From Weimeria sp002480925 (GTDB taxonomy: Bacteria; Bacillota; Clostridia; Lachnospirales; Lachnospiraceae), in NCBI RefSeq assembly GCF_052064335.1, contig NZ_JBQHVU010000001.1, forward strand, positions 124,001-188,000: a stretch of 64,000 nt of DNA. Reading direction: 5' to 3'. This document shows, one piece after another, positions 34,664 through 43,977 of the stretch (its first letter is position 1; every line of letters begins with the position of its first letter). The translations under genes and the position numbers were made by a program. The notes under the pieces were generated by a model. The model was given only the letters and a program-made list of their open reading frames with translations. It was not told the origin of the DNA and ran no database searches.

Positions 34664-35713
34664 CTAAACCCCCAATTCCTTACTGATAGCTCTCGCTATC
34701 TCCGTAATAGGTACTGTTTCATCTGACAGGCCCCTTTCCTTTACGGATCTGGGCATGCCGTAAACCACACAGGAATTCTCATCCTGAGTGATAGTGTAAA
34801 TATTCTTGCATTTCTTAAGCTGTGAAATGCCCTCTGTTCCGTCGGATCCCATTCCGGTAAGAACAACGCAGAGAATGTTGTCGCATGAGACCCTGCATAG
34901 AGATTCATACATAACATCGGCACAAGGTCTTAGGTTGTGAACAGGCGGACCGTCATAAACACAGGCCTTGAGATGTCTGTTGCCATCCTCACTCACCTCG
35001 AAATGACGACCTCCTGGAGCAATATAGACACAGTCAGGGAGAAGAAGCTCTCCATCCATAGCCTCCCTTACTCTTACTCTTGACTTTGAGTCGATCCTGT
35101 CGGCAAGGGATGCAGTAAAGCCAGCTGGCATATGCTGGACAACGACTACAGGTACCCCCAGATGCGGAGGGAGCATGGGTATCATACGGTTCAGAGCCTG
35201 CGGGCCGCCTGTCGAGCATGCAAGCGCAACAAGACTGAAGCTTGATATCATGTTTCTTTTTGTCTCCTTAATGCCATTTTGCTTTATACCGCCTGTCTGT
35301 GCATATGATCTGTTTCGGGAGGAGACTGCACGAAGCGCGCGTAAAAGGCTTCTCTTAAAACGGTCCGCCTCAGCTGCGTCATTGAAGCGGAAGGGCCTTA
35401 CCACTACCTCTACTGCTCCTGCCTCGAGAGCCCTGACTGTTACCTCCCGATCTTCTCTGACTGCTGATGATATGGCTATAACCGGTATCACAGTGTTTTT
35501 GGAGCAGAATTTCTGTATAAGGTCTATCCCGCTCCAGTCACCAAGATATACATTCATCACTATGCAGTCAAAGCTCTTCTGCAACAGAAGCTCCTTTGCG
35601 CTTCTGATGTCACCGGCTGTTCCTTCTACGGAAAACTGTGGTTCCTGTGTTATTATATCACACAATCTTTTTCTCATGAGTGCAGAGTCATCTACCACTA
35701 GAACATTTATCAT
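34664..35713 (-). CDS. cheB: Chemotaxis methylesterase CheB with a degenerate receiver domain
   Basis: Removes methyl groups from receptors during adaptation. 349 residues. The C-terminal esterase is intact: Ser167 (C-S-T-G-G), His194 (Q-H-M-P) and Asp291 (G-M-G-S-D-G). The N-terminal receiver keeps the acidic pair D8-D9 and Ser83 but reads V-M-N-V-Y-L-G-D-W-S-G where the phosphorylated Asp is expected (usually L-D-V-x-M-P-x-M-D-G): Asn54 replaces Asp. The conserved Lys of T-K-P is Arg106. Phosphorylation by CheA is therefore unlikely at the usual site. The ATG directly follows the PilZ-gene stop. Confidence 0.95.
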   Translation of the reverse strand: MINVLVVDDSALMRKRLCDIITQEPQFSVEGTAGDIRSAKELLLQKSFDCIVMNVYLGDWSGIDLIQKFCSKNTVIPVIAISSAVREDREVTVRALEAGAVEVVVRPFRFNDAAEADRFKRSLLRALRAVSSRNRSYAQTGGIKQNGIKETKRNMISSFSLVALACSTGGPQALNRMIPMLPPHLGVPVVVVQHMPAGFTASLADRIDSKSRVRVREAMDGELLLPDCVYIAPGGRHFEVSEDGNRHLKACVYDGPPVHNLRPCADVMYESLCRVSCDNILCVVLTGMGSDGTEGISQLKKCKNIYTITQDENSCVVYGMPRSVKERGLSDETVPITEIARAISKELGV

Positions 35714-36463
35714 TCAAATTCCCTGTTCCTTCTTTCTCTGTCTTCTCTGCTCATCAAAGACATATTGTATTATACGTTCACGAAATCTCTGATTCTTAAA
35801 GACAAACATAATCCGATAGCGGAATTTTCCGTTTTCCGGGATCTGTCTGCAATCAAGGATCCTGCCTATGATTTCAAGTCTGTCCTGCTTTTTATCATCC
35901 TCGTTAAGTTCCATCCTAAGGAGCACAAATTCGTTTCCCTTCAGATTCCCTGCTGTCACGAAAAGAGCTCCTCCTCCACTGATATTAAGGATAACTCCCT
36001 TTTCAGGTCGTATATAGTCAGGTATATTCTCACTAATATACTTATCTATATCGCCTATCTGCAAGGGGTCAAGCTTGTCATCGCCAAGTGGCAGACAGGA
36101 TGCTTCTATCGAGCAGTCAAGCCTGAAATACTCCCTTCTCTGGAATCTCTCAAGCGGTGAGGTAAGGACCGCGTCCATCAGATAGAAATTACCCTGCTTG
36201 TAAAGCGATGTGATATTGCCGTGAGAAAGAAGAAAGCCCTTATCCGTAGAAAACATGAAATCATATCTGAGCTTGGTGCTTAAAGCGATAAGCTTTCTCT
36301 TATCCATAGGGATATAGAGGACAAGTGTCCCATCATCTCTTATATCAAATATCTGCGAGAGATATTCCTTAGCGTGGACACTGCCTGTCTGCTGTTGTCT
36401 GGCTGTCTGCTGGGTGATCTTTATGATCACCTTTGTTCCGGCCCTGATACCTGTGAAAGCCAT
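35714..36463 (-). CDS. PilZ-domain c-di-GMP receptor, YcgR type
   Basis: A 249-residue protein with an N-terminal YcgR-like beta domain (about 1-110) and a C-terminal PilZ domain. The c-di-GMP binding motifs are intact: R-R-E-Y-F-R (RxxxR) and N-I-S-G-G-G (D/NxSxxG). YcgR/YpfA proteins slow or stop the motor when c-di-GMP is high. Location between flhG and cheB, with 6- and 0-base gaps, supports a motor-brake role. Motor interaction is inferred from family knowledge. Confidence 0.9.
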   Translation of the reverse strand: MAFTGIRAGTKVIIKITQQTARQQQTGSVHAKEYLSQIFDIRDDGTLVLYIPMDKRKLIALSTKLRYDFMFSTDKGFLLSHGNITSLYKQGNFYLMDAVLTSPLERFQRREYFRLDCSIEASCLPLGDDKLDPLQIGDIDKYISENIPDYIRPEKGVILNISGGGALFVTAGNLKGNEFVLLRMELNEDDKKQDRLEIIGRILDCRQIPENGKFRYRIMFVFKNQRFRERIIQYVFDEQRRQRKKEQGI

Positions 36464-36469
36464 AGCTAC

Positions 36470-37339
36470 CTACCTTCGCATGAAGCTTTCAAATAATGTC
36501 CTTATCGAAAAGCTTCTGTTCTTAACTATATCTTCATCCAAGAGCTTATATGCTATATCCGAAAAGCTCCTTGAGCTCCTTGACTGCGGATAAGCCATGC
36601 TTACTATCTTCTGAGCCCTTACAGCCTTATCGAGATTGGAATCCTGCGGAACAGCGCCTATGAAATCCACATGGCTCTCGAGGAACTGTCCTACTACCGA
36701 ATCGAGTCTGTGATAGACTGTATTTCCGTCACTTTCATTCCTTATCCTGTTTGCCACTATTCCTACCTTACTGAAGCTCTTATTATAGAGCGGGTTTAAA
36801 AAAAGCGCCTTTAGAAGGGAATATGAGTCGGTGATCGAGCTCGGATCAGGAGTCGCTACCAAAAGGATCTCCGGCGAGGAGACAACAAAGTCCATCACAT
36901 GATTGGAGATACCAGCTCCTGTATCCACTATTATTATATCACAGAGTCCTGAAAGCTGGGTCAGGGAACGGACAAGAAGATGCACCTGCTCCTCGTTTAA
37001 GTCATTAAGTGACATTATCCCGCTTCCGGCTGAGATAAAGCCGATACCCATAGGGCCCTCTGTGATCACATCGGAAAGCATATGGCCTTTGAATACCACA
37101 TCGCTTAAGTTGTTTTTAGGGATAGTGTTAAACATCACCTCGACATTTGCCAGACCGAAATCTGCATCGAATATGATGACCTTCTTTCCCATTTTTGCAA
37201 AATTAACAGCAAGATTGACGGCAAGATTTGATTTACCGACTCCTCCCTTGCCACTGGTTATAGTGATGACTCTCGCAGAGGAGACATTTTGCTGATTGCT
37301 GGATTTTATTACATTTCGTAATCCTTCTGCCTGATCCAT
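36470..37339 (-). CDS. flhG: FlhG/YlxH MinD-like ATPase controlling flagellar number
   Basis: A 289-residue ParA/MinD-type ATPase that acts with FlhF to set flagellar position and number. Deviant Walker A is S-G-K-G-G-V-G-K-S-N; further motifs F-D-A-D-F-G-L-A-N and V-D-T-G-A-G-I-S. An N-terminal D-Q-A-E-G-L-R resembles the D-Q-A-x-x-L-R activator helix by which FlhG stimulates FlhF GTPase. The ATG shares a base with the flhF stop. Confidence 0.96.
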   Translation of the reverse strand: MDQAEGLRNVIKSSNQQNVSSARVITITSGKGGVGKSNLAVNLAVNFAKMGKKVIIFDADFGLANVEVMFNTIPKNNLSDVVFKGHMLSDVITEGPMGIGFISAGSGIMSLNDLNEEQVHLLVRSLTQLSGLCDIIIVDTGAGISNHVMDFVVSSPEILLVATPDPSSITDSYSLLKALFLNPLYNKSFSKVGIVANRIRNESDGNTVYHRLDSVVGQFLESHVDFIGAVPQDSNLDKAVRAQKIVSMAYPQSRSSRSFSDIAYKLLDEDIVKNRSFSIRTLFESFMRR

Positions 37340-38757
37340 CAGTTGCCTCCAAGAAGATTCTTAACTAATTTCTGTGGGTCGAGTACTTTAAAATCCTCCG
37401 GGACATTCTGTCCATCAGTGATATACGACAGACTTTTGCTGCAGTACTGACGGATATTGTAGATATTCCCCAGGTTTGCCGTTTCATCAAGCTTTGTAAA
37501 GATAAGCGAGTAATCGGTAAAGTCACTGTAGGCATCTACTATCCTCTTAAGATCCATATACTTTGTAGTAGCAGAAAGCACAAGATAGATCTGAAGCATA
37601 TACTTATCAGGTACAAGTGAGATAAGCCTTGAAAGATTCTGTCTCTGCTTGTCATTTGTGTGCGAAAATCCCACTGTATCGACAAAAATGATATCGCTGT
37701 CCCTGTATTTGGCAAGGGACGGTACTATATCATCCGGTGTCATAAGTATAGTAGTCGATACATCAAGTATATCTGCATAAACAGAAAGCTGCTCTGTTGC
37801 TGCTATCCTGTAGGTATCTGCTGTAAGAAACGAGACCTTTTTCTTCTGATTGACCTTGAAGAAGCTGGCAAGCTTTGCCAGAGTAGTAGTCTTTCCTACT
37901 CCTGTCGGGCCTACAAGAAATACAACAGCCGGATAGCCGTTGTCGCTGAGCTTTATCTGCATGGCCTGACCGGTCTTTAAGACCATCTTCTGATAGACAT
38001 CAGAAATGAGATAATCCATGCTGTTTCCGGCTTCTATCATAGAATCCATATCGCAAAGAAGTGAATTCACATATCTCTCGTCCACCTCATGATCCACAAG
38101 AGTATTATAGAGCATCCTGGTGAAGCCTAAATATGCTCCGCTTCCCTTACTGCTGTATCCCGCATTCTTTACCTCCTGCTCCTTTAGATCAGGCTTATCT
38201 GTTGCAGGAGAAGCTGCCTTCTCCCCTGGCCTTGAAATATCCTGGGCTGTCTTTTCCAGCGGAACAAAGCTGCTCTTCTGCCCAGACTCTTTATTCTTCT
38301 GATCCGGGGATGGAGCTGACGGAGCCGTGATCACTTTTGAGACTTCATCAAATACGCTTTTCAATTCATCCGCATCTATATTCTTTTCAGGCGAGGCCTT
38401 GGCAGGAGCCTGTTCCTGTTTCCGGTACTGCTCTATAGCAGATGTGTGTCCACTGACCGGAGGAAGAGGAGCCGTAAGGTCAAGCTTTTCATCTGCAACT
38501 GCAGAGAAATTGGAATCCGCTTCCTTCTCAGGCTTCTTTTCAACGGTATAAGGTGCCTTCTTCGAAGCAGGATCCAAAGCCTGATAGTCATCCTCTATGG
38601 CGGCTGTCACCTCATAGGTGCTTTTTTTGAAAATGCCAAAGATCCCGCCCGGATGTATCTCCCTTACATTCATTATCACAGCAGAAGGGCCCAGATCCTC
38701 CTTTGCGGCATTTATAGCATCTTCCTTTGTTTTTCCTGTATATTTGTTTATCGTCAT
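37339..38757 (-). CDS. flhF: Flagellar SRP-type GTPase FlhF
   Basis: Targets flagellar assembly to its cellular site. 472 residues: N-terminal B domain (M-T-I-N-K-Y-T-G-K-T), a long low-complexity linker (about 75-205), then NG domain with G-P-T-G-V-G-K-T-T-T (P-loop), D-T-Y-R-I-A-A-T-E-Q-L, D-T-V-G-F-S-H and T-K-L-D-E. The G3 motif reads D-T-V-G-F in place of the D-T-A-G-R usual for SRP GTPases. Overlaps the flhA stop by four bases. Confidence 0.96.
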   Translation of the reverse strand: MTINKYTGKTKEDAINAAKEDLGPSAVIMNVREIHPGGIFGIFKKSTYEVTAAIEDDYQALDPASKKAPYTVEKKPEKEADSNFSAVADEKLDLTAPLPPVSGHTSAIEQYRKQEQAPAKASPEKNIDADELKSVFDEVSKVITAPSAPSPDQKNKESGQKSSFVPLEKTAQDISRPGEKAASPATDKPDLKEQEVKNAGYSSKGSGAYLGFTRMLYNTLVDHEVDERYVNSLLCDMDSMIEAGNSMDYLISDVYQKMVLKTGQAMQIKLSDNGYPAVVFLVGPTGVGKTTTLAKLASFFKVNQKKKVSFLTADTYRIAATEQLSVYADILDVSTTILMTPDDIVPSLAKYRDSDIIFVDTVGFSHTNDKQRQNLSRLISLVPDKYMLQIYLVLSATTKYMDLKRIVDAYSDFTDYSLIFTKLDETANLGNIYNIRQYCSKSLSYITDGQNVPEDFKVLDPQKLVKNLLGGN

Positions 38758-40820
38758 GAATCAGTTACCATCCCTACAGACTGAAGTTCAATATCGGACT
38801 CGATTTCATTATAGGATACAACGATCAGATCGCTGTAGTAATCCTCGGAGAGCTTCTTGAAATACATCCTGACTATTGGAGAAAGGACAACAATAGGAGT
38901 CTTTCCTGTGTCCTCCATAGTCTTCACAAGAGCCCCAAGAGAATTCATGATATCCTTTATCTTCTCTGGATCAAGGGTAATATATGCCCCCTGCTCTGTC
39001 TGCTTGACAGAACCCATTATCTCCTGCTCCACCTTAGGATCTACAGTGATCACCTGATTAGGCTCGCCCTGATCAAAGAACTTGGCTGAAATAGCAGGCT
39101 TTAGCCCCTGTCTTACATACTCTGTAAGCACATCTGTATCCTTGGTATTAGGCGCATGGTCGGCAAGGATCTCGAATATGGAAAGGAGATCCCTTATAGA
39201 TATGCCCTCAGCGAGAAGATTCTTAAGAACCTTCTCTATATCTCCAAGTGAAAGCTCCGCAGGGGTAAGCTCATCAACAAGCGCAGGATTGGATTCCTTT
39301 AAGTTGTTGACAAGATTCTGTACATCCTGTCTGGTAAGAAGCTCAGCTATATGGCTCCTTATCACCTCGGTCAGATGTGTGGCTATTATGGATGGAGGAT
39401 CGACGACTGTATATCCGAGTGACTCAGCCCTCTCCCTCTGTCCCTCTGTGATCCAGAGTGCCGGAAGATGGAAGGAAGGCTCCGTAGTAGGGATACCTGT
39501 GATCTCCTCCTCGACATAGCCGGGATTCATCGCCATATAATGGTCGAAAAGGATCTCTCCCTCGGCGACCTGTACTCCCTTTATCTTTATGATATACTGG
39601 TTGGGATTTAACTGGATATTGTCACGGAGCCTTATGATAGGCACAACTGTACCAAGCTCAAGAGCTATCTGCCTCCTAATCATAACGACACGGTCAAGGA
39701 GATCTCCACCCTGATTCACGTCAGCCAGAGGGATAATACCGTATCCGAACTCAAGCTCGATAGGATCGACAGAAAGAAGTGAAACGACATTTTCAGGCTT
39801 CCTTATCTCCTCAGCCTGAGTCTCCTCCTCCTCGACCTGATTCTTTATATCCTCCTTGCCTATAGTCTTGTTCATCCTGTTGGCTATCACCAGAAAAGCA
39901 ACTCCGAATGCTATGAAGAGGACATGGTTAAGAGGTGTCACGGTCCCAAGGAGGATCATGATAATGCCTACGACATAGAGCACTCTTGGTATTCCGAAGA
40001 GCTGCTTCATCAGCTGACCTGAGAAATCAGCCTCCTTGGCTCCCTTGGTCACAAGAAGACCTGTAGCCAGGGATATAAGGAGAGAAGGTATGGATGATGA
40101 TATACCATCACCTATAGTAAGTAGTCCGTATCTGTTCAGGGCGTCAGTGGCAGCCATACCCTTGCTTGTGATACCCATTATGGTTCCGCCTGCCAGGTTT
40201 ATAACTGTGATAATAAGACCTGCTGTTGTATCTCCCTTTACGAACTTGGTAGCACCATCCATGGAGCCGAAGAAGGAGGATTCCTCCTGAAGCTTGTCTC
40301 TCTGTCTCTTAGCCTCCTTCTCGTCGATAGATCCTGAGGAAACATCAGCCTCTATGGCCATCTGCTTTCCTGGCATCGCATCGAGTGTGAATCGGGCTGT
40401 TACCTCTGCGACTCGCTCAGTTCCCTTATTGATGACTATAAACATTATGATAAGGATAATGATATAGACTATGGCGCCGATTATTATATTTCCTCCGCCT
40501 ACAAAGGAGCCGAAGGTCTCTATTACATTACCGGGCTGACCGGTGGTGAGTATAAGTCTTGTCGATGCAACATTAAGTGAGATACGAAAAATAGTGGTAA
40601 GGAGCAGAAGTGTCGGATAAAAGGACATATCAAGAGGCTCTACCACGAAAAGCGAATTGATGAGCACGGTAAGAGCTACCGCAATATTAAGGGCCAGACA
40701 GATATCAAGAAGCCATGAAGGAATCGGCACAATAAAAAAGATGACCGCAGCAAGAAGATATGCTGTGACCGCGAGATCTGTACTTCTTATGCCGGTTTTT
40801 TTCGCAAGGACATTATCCAA
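38754..40820 (-). CDS. flhA: Flagellar export gate protein FlhA
   Basis: Core of the type III export gate. 688 residues: about eight membrane segments in the first ~320, containing the FHIPEP-type cytoplasmic loop (V-T-A-R-F-T-L-D-A-M-P-G-K-Q-M-A-I), and a C-terminal chaperone/substrate-docking domain. TTG start with AAGGAG seven bases upstream. The 65-base gap before it shows no convincing promoter. Confidence 0.98.
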   Translation of the reverse strand: MDNVLAKKTGIRSTDLAVTAYLLAAVIFFIVPIPSWLLDICLALNIAVALTVLINSLFVVEPLDMSFYPTLLLLTTIFRISLNVASTRLILTTGQPGNVIETFGSFVGGGNIIIGAIVYIIILIIMFIVINKGTERVAEVTARFTLDAMPGKQMAIEADVSSGSIDEKEAKRQRDKLQEESSFFGSMDGATKFVKGDTTAGLIITVINLAGGTIMGITSKGMAATDALNRYGLLTIGDGISSSIPSLLISLATGLLVTKGAKEADFSGQLMKQLFGIPRVLYVVGIIMILLGTVTPLNHVLFIAFGVAFLVIANRMNKTIGKEDIKNQVEEEETQAEEIRKPENVVSLLSVDPIELEFGYGIIPLADVNQGGDLLDRVVMIRRQIALELGTVVPIIRLRDNIQLNPNQYIIKIKGVQVAEGEILFDHYMAMNPGYVEEEITGIPTTEPSFHLPALWITEGQRERAESLGYTVVDPPSIIATHLTEVIRSHIAELLTRQDVQNLVNNLKESNPALVDELTPAELSLGDIEKVLKNLLAEGISIRDLLSIFEILADHAPNTKDTDVLTEYVRQGLKPAISAKFFDQGEPNQVITVDPKVEQEIMGSVKQTEQGAYITLDPEKIKDIMNSLGALVKTMEDTGKTPIVVLSPIVRMYFKKLSEDYYSDLIVVSYNEIESDIELQSVGMVTDS

Positions 40821-40885
40821 TGCCTGACTCCTTTTCTTTAAGCATTTGTCTGTTGTATTTATTCTAGGTCAAATGACTAAATCTT

Positions 40886-42001
40886 TCAACCCGAGGACCT
40901 CCTCTTATTATAAATCACAGCGAGCACTTCCGCAACTGCCTGATAAAGCTCAGGCGGTATCTGCGAGCCTATATCGACTGTCGTATAGAGGGCTCTAGCA
41001 AGAGGTTTGTTCTCGACTATCTCGACGTTATTTTCTCTGGCTATCTCCTTTATCCTCGCAGCTATTATCTCCTCTCCCTTTGCTACTACAAGGGGAGCCT
41101 CCTGCGAATCCTGATCATAGCTTATGGCAACAGCTATATGGGTAGGGTTTGTGATGACGACATCCGCCTTTGGGACATCCTTCATCATTCTACGCTGGGA
41201 AACCTCACGCATCTTCTGCTTCTGACGTCCCTTGATCTGGGGATCACCCTCTGTATCCTTGTATTCATCCTTTACTTCCTGTTTGGTCATCTTGATCTCG
41301 TTGCGGAACTTCCTTCTCTGGAAGACATAATCAAGAAAGCCGAGCGCTAAGTATACCGCACTTATACGAAGTCCTGTATCTATGACCAGACTTCCTATAA
41401 GGGCAATAGCCTGATTTAAGTCAAGCTCATAGAGGATGAAGATCTCGTTTAAATGACCCTTTATCACAGAGTAGGCGACAAAAAATATTATCACTATCTT
41501 TGCGATAGAAATGAAGAGATTCATAAGAGCCTGCTTTGAAAACATTCTCTTGAATCCATTCAGGGGGTTTAGCTTATCAGCTGTAGGCTTAAGCGGTTCG
41601 GTCGAGACCTTGAACTGAAACTGCAGACCATTGCCCAGAAGAGCGCTTAAAAAACCGGCCAGCATAAATGGCAGTGAGATAATAAGCATCTGCTTATATA
41701 CCTCGTTTAAGACACCATGTACCGAGGCAACGGTCGGATTGCCCCTTTCTGATGCCATATAGGTCGGAATAAGGTCTGCTATTGACCATCTGTATATATT
41801 TACAAAGCTTTTTCCCATCCAGGCAGCAAAGATCTTTAGGCTTATAAAAAGCACAAGAAGCTCTATTGCCATTCCAAGCTCCTGGCTTTTGGCAACAGAA
41901 CCCTTTTTTCTGGTGTCTGAAATCTTCTTGGCTGTAGGTTCCTCTGTCTTATCTGAGAAATAGGTCAGATCCAGAGGAAGCAGCTTATGCATCTGATCCA
42001 T
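40886..42001 (-). CDS. flhB: Flagellar export switch protein FlhB
   Basis: Switches export specificity from hook to filament proteins, together with FliK. 371 residues with four membrane segments, then the cytoplasmic autocleaving domain with the N-P-T-H motif (T-N-P-T-H-I-A-V-A) intact. The ATG overlaps the fliR stop by one base (TGATG). Confidence 0.98.
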   Translation of the reverse strand: MDQMHKLLPLDLTYFSDKTEEPTAKKISDTRKKGSVAKSQELGMAIELLVLFISLKIFAAWMGKSFVNIYRWSIADLIPTYMASERGNPTVASVHGVLNEVYKQMLIISLPFMLAGFLSALLGNGLQFQFKVSTEPLKPTADKLNPLNGFKRMFSKQALMNLFISIAKIVIIFFVAYSVIKGHLNEIFILYELDLNQAIALIGSLVIDTGLRISAVYLALGFLDYVFQRRKFRNEIKMTKQEVKDEYKDTEGDPQIKGRQKQKMREVSQRRMMKDVPKADVVITNPTHIAVAISYDQDSQEAPLVVAKGEEIIAARIKEIARENNVEIVENKPLARALYTTVDIGSQIPPELYQAVAEVLAVIYNKRRSSG

Positions 42002-42789
42002 CAGGAATGCAGTCCCTCCGCAAAATTGCGCAGATTGATCTTTATCTGCTGACTGACAAGGTCTACTACTTCAGGAAAAAGGAAAACCAGAAGATACATG
42101 ATAGCAAAGCCCACAAGGATCTTAAGCTGGACTCCTATAGTAAACATATTCATCTGAGGGGCGACCTTGGCCATTATTCCAAGCAGCACGTTCATAATAA
42201 GCATGACCGAAAAAACCGGCAGCATCACCCGAAATCCTATCACGAAAAGATTCCCCATATATCTGGTCATTGCTTCAAGAAGTATCCTGCTCTTGAATTC
42301 CACCAGACCGACAGGGATCAGAGTAAAGGAATCACAGAGTGAGTGGATCAGGTATCTGTGCATACCTCCTGTAAGGAGAAGAAGCAAGGTAAAATAATAG
42401 TACATATTTGCGGTGATAGTGATCTGTGAATTCATGGAGGGATCAAACTCTGTTACCATGGAGAAGCCCAGATCCATATCCATCACATTTCCGGCAAACT
42501 GAACTATTGCACTGCAGATGTTTGCTGCAAATCCAAGAAGCATGCCTGTGATCGCTTCCTTAAATACTATTACTCCATAACCGATCACACTTACATAATC
42601 AGCCTTATAGGAATCCACTCCCAGAGTACTAAGCATCATTATCGATAAAAGAGCAGAAAGCCCGATCTTGGTCTGACCCGGAACGCCCTTCATCGAAAAG
42701 AATGGCGCTGTAAGCACAAAGCAGCTGATCCGCACCAGTATGAGCAGAAAATATTCTATTGTGTCGAGATCAAACGTGTAATTTACCAT
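42001..42789 (-). CDS. fliR: Flagellar export protein FliR
   Basis: Inner-membrane component of the export gate (FliPQR). 262 residues, about six membrane segments; landmarks R-I-S-C-F-V-L-T-A-P-F-F and G-L-S-A-L-L-S-I. It follows fliQ by two bases and is coupled to flhB by a one-base overlap. Confidence 0.97.
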   Translation of the reverse strand: MVNYTFDLDTIEYFLLILVRISCFVLTAPFFSMKGVPGQTKIGLSALLSIMMLSTLGVDSYKADYVSVIGYGVIVFKEAITGMLLGFAANICSAIVQFAGNVMDMDLGFSMVTEFDPSMNSQITITANMYYYFTLLLLLTGGMHRYLIHSLCDSFTLIPVGLVEFKSRILLEAMTRYMGNLFVIGFRVMLPVFSVMLIMNVLLGIMAKVAPQMNMFTIGVQLKILVGFAIMYLLVFLFPEVVDLVSQQIKINLRNFAEGLHS

Positions 42790-42791
42790 TG

Positions 42792-43061
42792 CTACTTAAT
42801 GTAAACGCTGAAATTCGACCATAGTGTCGTGATATACTTCACGAGATTATTCATTATAAAGGAGCCAAAGATCATCAGAGCTATAAATATGGAAATAATC
42901 TTTGGTACAAAGGTAAGGGTCTGCTCCTGGATCGAGGTGACAGTCTGGAAAATACTTATCACAAGTCCGACTATCATGGATATCAGAAGCATAGGAGCTG
43001 AATTAACTATGACGTTGTAGAAAGCGTCACGCATTATGTCAAGTACCTGTCCTTCAGTCAT
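42792..43061 (-). CDS. fliQ: Flagellar export protein FliQ
   Basis: Small gate protein of 89 residues with two membrane helices. Typical landmarks: G-L-V-I-S-I-F-Q-T-V-T-S-I-Q-E-Q-T-L-T-F-V-P-K. Lies between fliP and fliR in the invariant PQR order. Good Shine-Dalgarno (AAGGAG) upstream. Confidence 0.98.
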   Translation of the reverse strand: MTEGQVLDIMRDAFYNVIVNSAPMLLISMIVGLVISIFQTVTSIQEQTLTFVPKIISIFIALMIFGSFIMNNLVKYITTLWSNFSVYIK

Positions 43062-43077
43062 ATGTCTCCTTTCTCTG

Positions 43078-43977
43078 TCATTGGAAGGTTTTTACAAGGC
43101 TTCCTATAACCAGATTCCATCCGTCAGCCATAATGAAAAGCAGTATCTTGAACGGAAGTGAGATCGTAGTAGGAGGAAGCATCATCATTCCCATTGACAT
43201 AAGAACCGATGCGACTACCATATCTATTACTATAAACGGGATATAGATCAGAAATCCCATTATAAAGGCGCTTCTAAGCTCGCTTAGGATAAAGCTGGGT
43301 ATCAGGACGTGCATAGGCACATCATCATAATCCTTATACTTTATGCCTGCAATATCACAGAAAAGATTCAGATCCTTTGACTGGGTCTGTCCGTACATGA
43401 ACTCCCTGATAGGCTCCTTGGCTCTCTTGTAAGCCTCCTGCTGGGTTATCTGTCCCTTGTCAAGCGGCTGTATGGCCCGGGTATTTATCGTCGAAATGGT
43501 TGGCCACATTATAAAAAGGGTAAGGAAAAGTGCCAGACCAATTATCACCTGATTAGGAGGCGATGTCTGGGTTCCTATAGCCATCCTTACGAAGTGAAGC
43601 ACTATTATGATTCTGGTAAAGCTTGTAAGCATCACTAGAATGGATGGCGCTAAAGCCAGTACAGTAAGGACCAGAAGGATCTTTACAGTAGAGGAAAGAT
43701 TCCCTGTGTCACCGTTGAAATCAAGAGAAAAGCCGCCTCCCTGCGATGGACCAGTGACTTCATTTGAGGTGTTTGGAGAATTACCGGTTCCTCCATACTG
43801 TCTGTTGGCCGGAGCTCTGCCATCAGCCTCTGCCCTCTCGTTTGTGGTCCCTTTTCTGGAATTATTGCTGTTGGTAGCAAATGCATTCTGTGTGCTGAAA
43901 AGAAAAACGGCGCTTGAGAAAGAACCCAGACCCAGACAGAGAAGTATCATTAAAATAATCTTCTTAAATCTCCTCAT
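43078..43977 (-). CDS. fliP: Flagellar export protein FliP with an extended N-terminal region
   Basis: Core gate protein. 299 residues, longer than the usual ~210-255. A signal-peptide-like segment (about 5-35, ending near A-F-A-T) is followed by a ~60-residue Asn/Ser/Gly/Arg-rich stretch before the first conserved helix. The conserved part is normal: S-F-T-R-I-I-I-V-L, G-T-Q-T-S-P-P-N-Q-V and P-F-I-V-I-D-M-V-V-A-S-V-L-M-S-M-G-M. The ATG overlaps the fliO stop by four bases. Confidence 0.97.
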   Translation of the reverse strand: MRRFKKIILMILLCLGLGSFSSAVFLFSTQNAFATNSNNSRKGTTNERAEADGRAPANRQYGGTGNSPNTSNEVTGPSQGGGFSLDFNGDTGNLSSTVKILLVLTVLALAPSILVMLTSFTRIIIVLHFVRMAIGTQTSPPNQVIIGLALFLTLFIMWPTISTINTRAIQPLDKGQITQQEAYKRAKEPIREFMYGQTQSKDLNLFCDIAGIKYKDYDDVPMHVLIPSFILSELRSAFIMGFLIYIPFIVIDMVVASVLMSMGMMMLPPTTISLPFKILLFIMADGWNLVIGSLVKTFQ

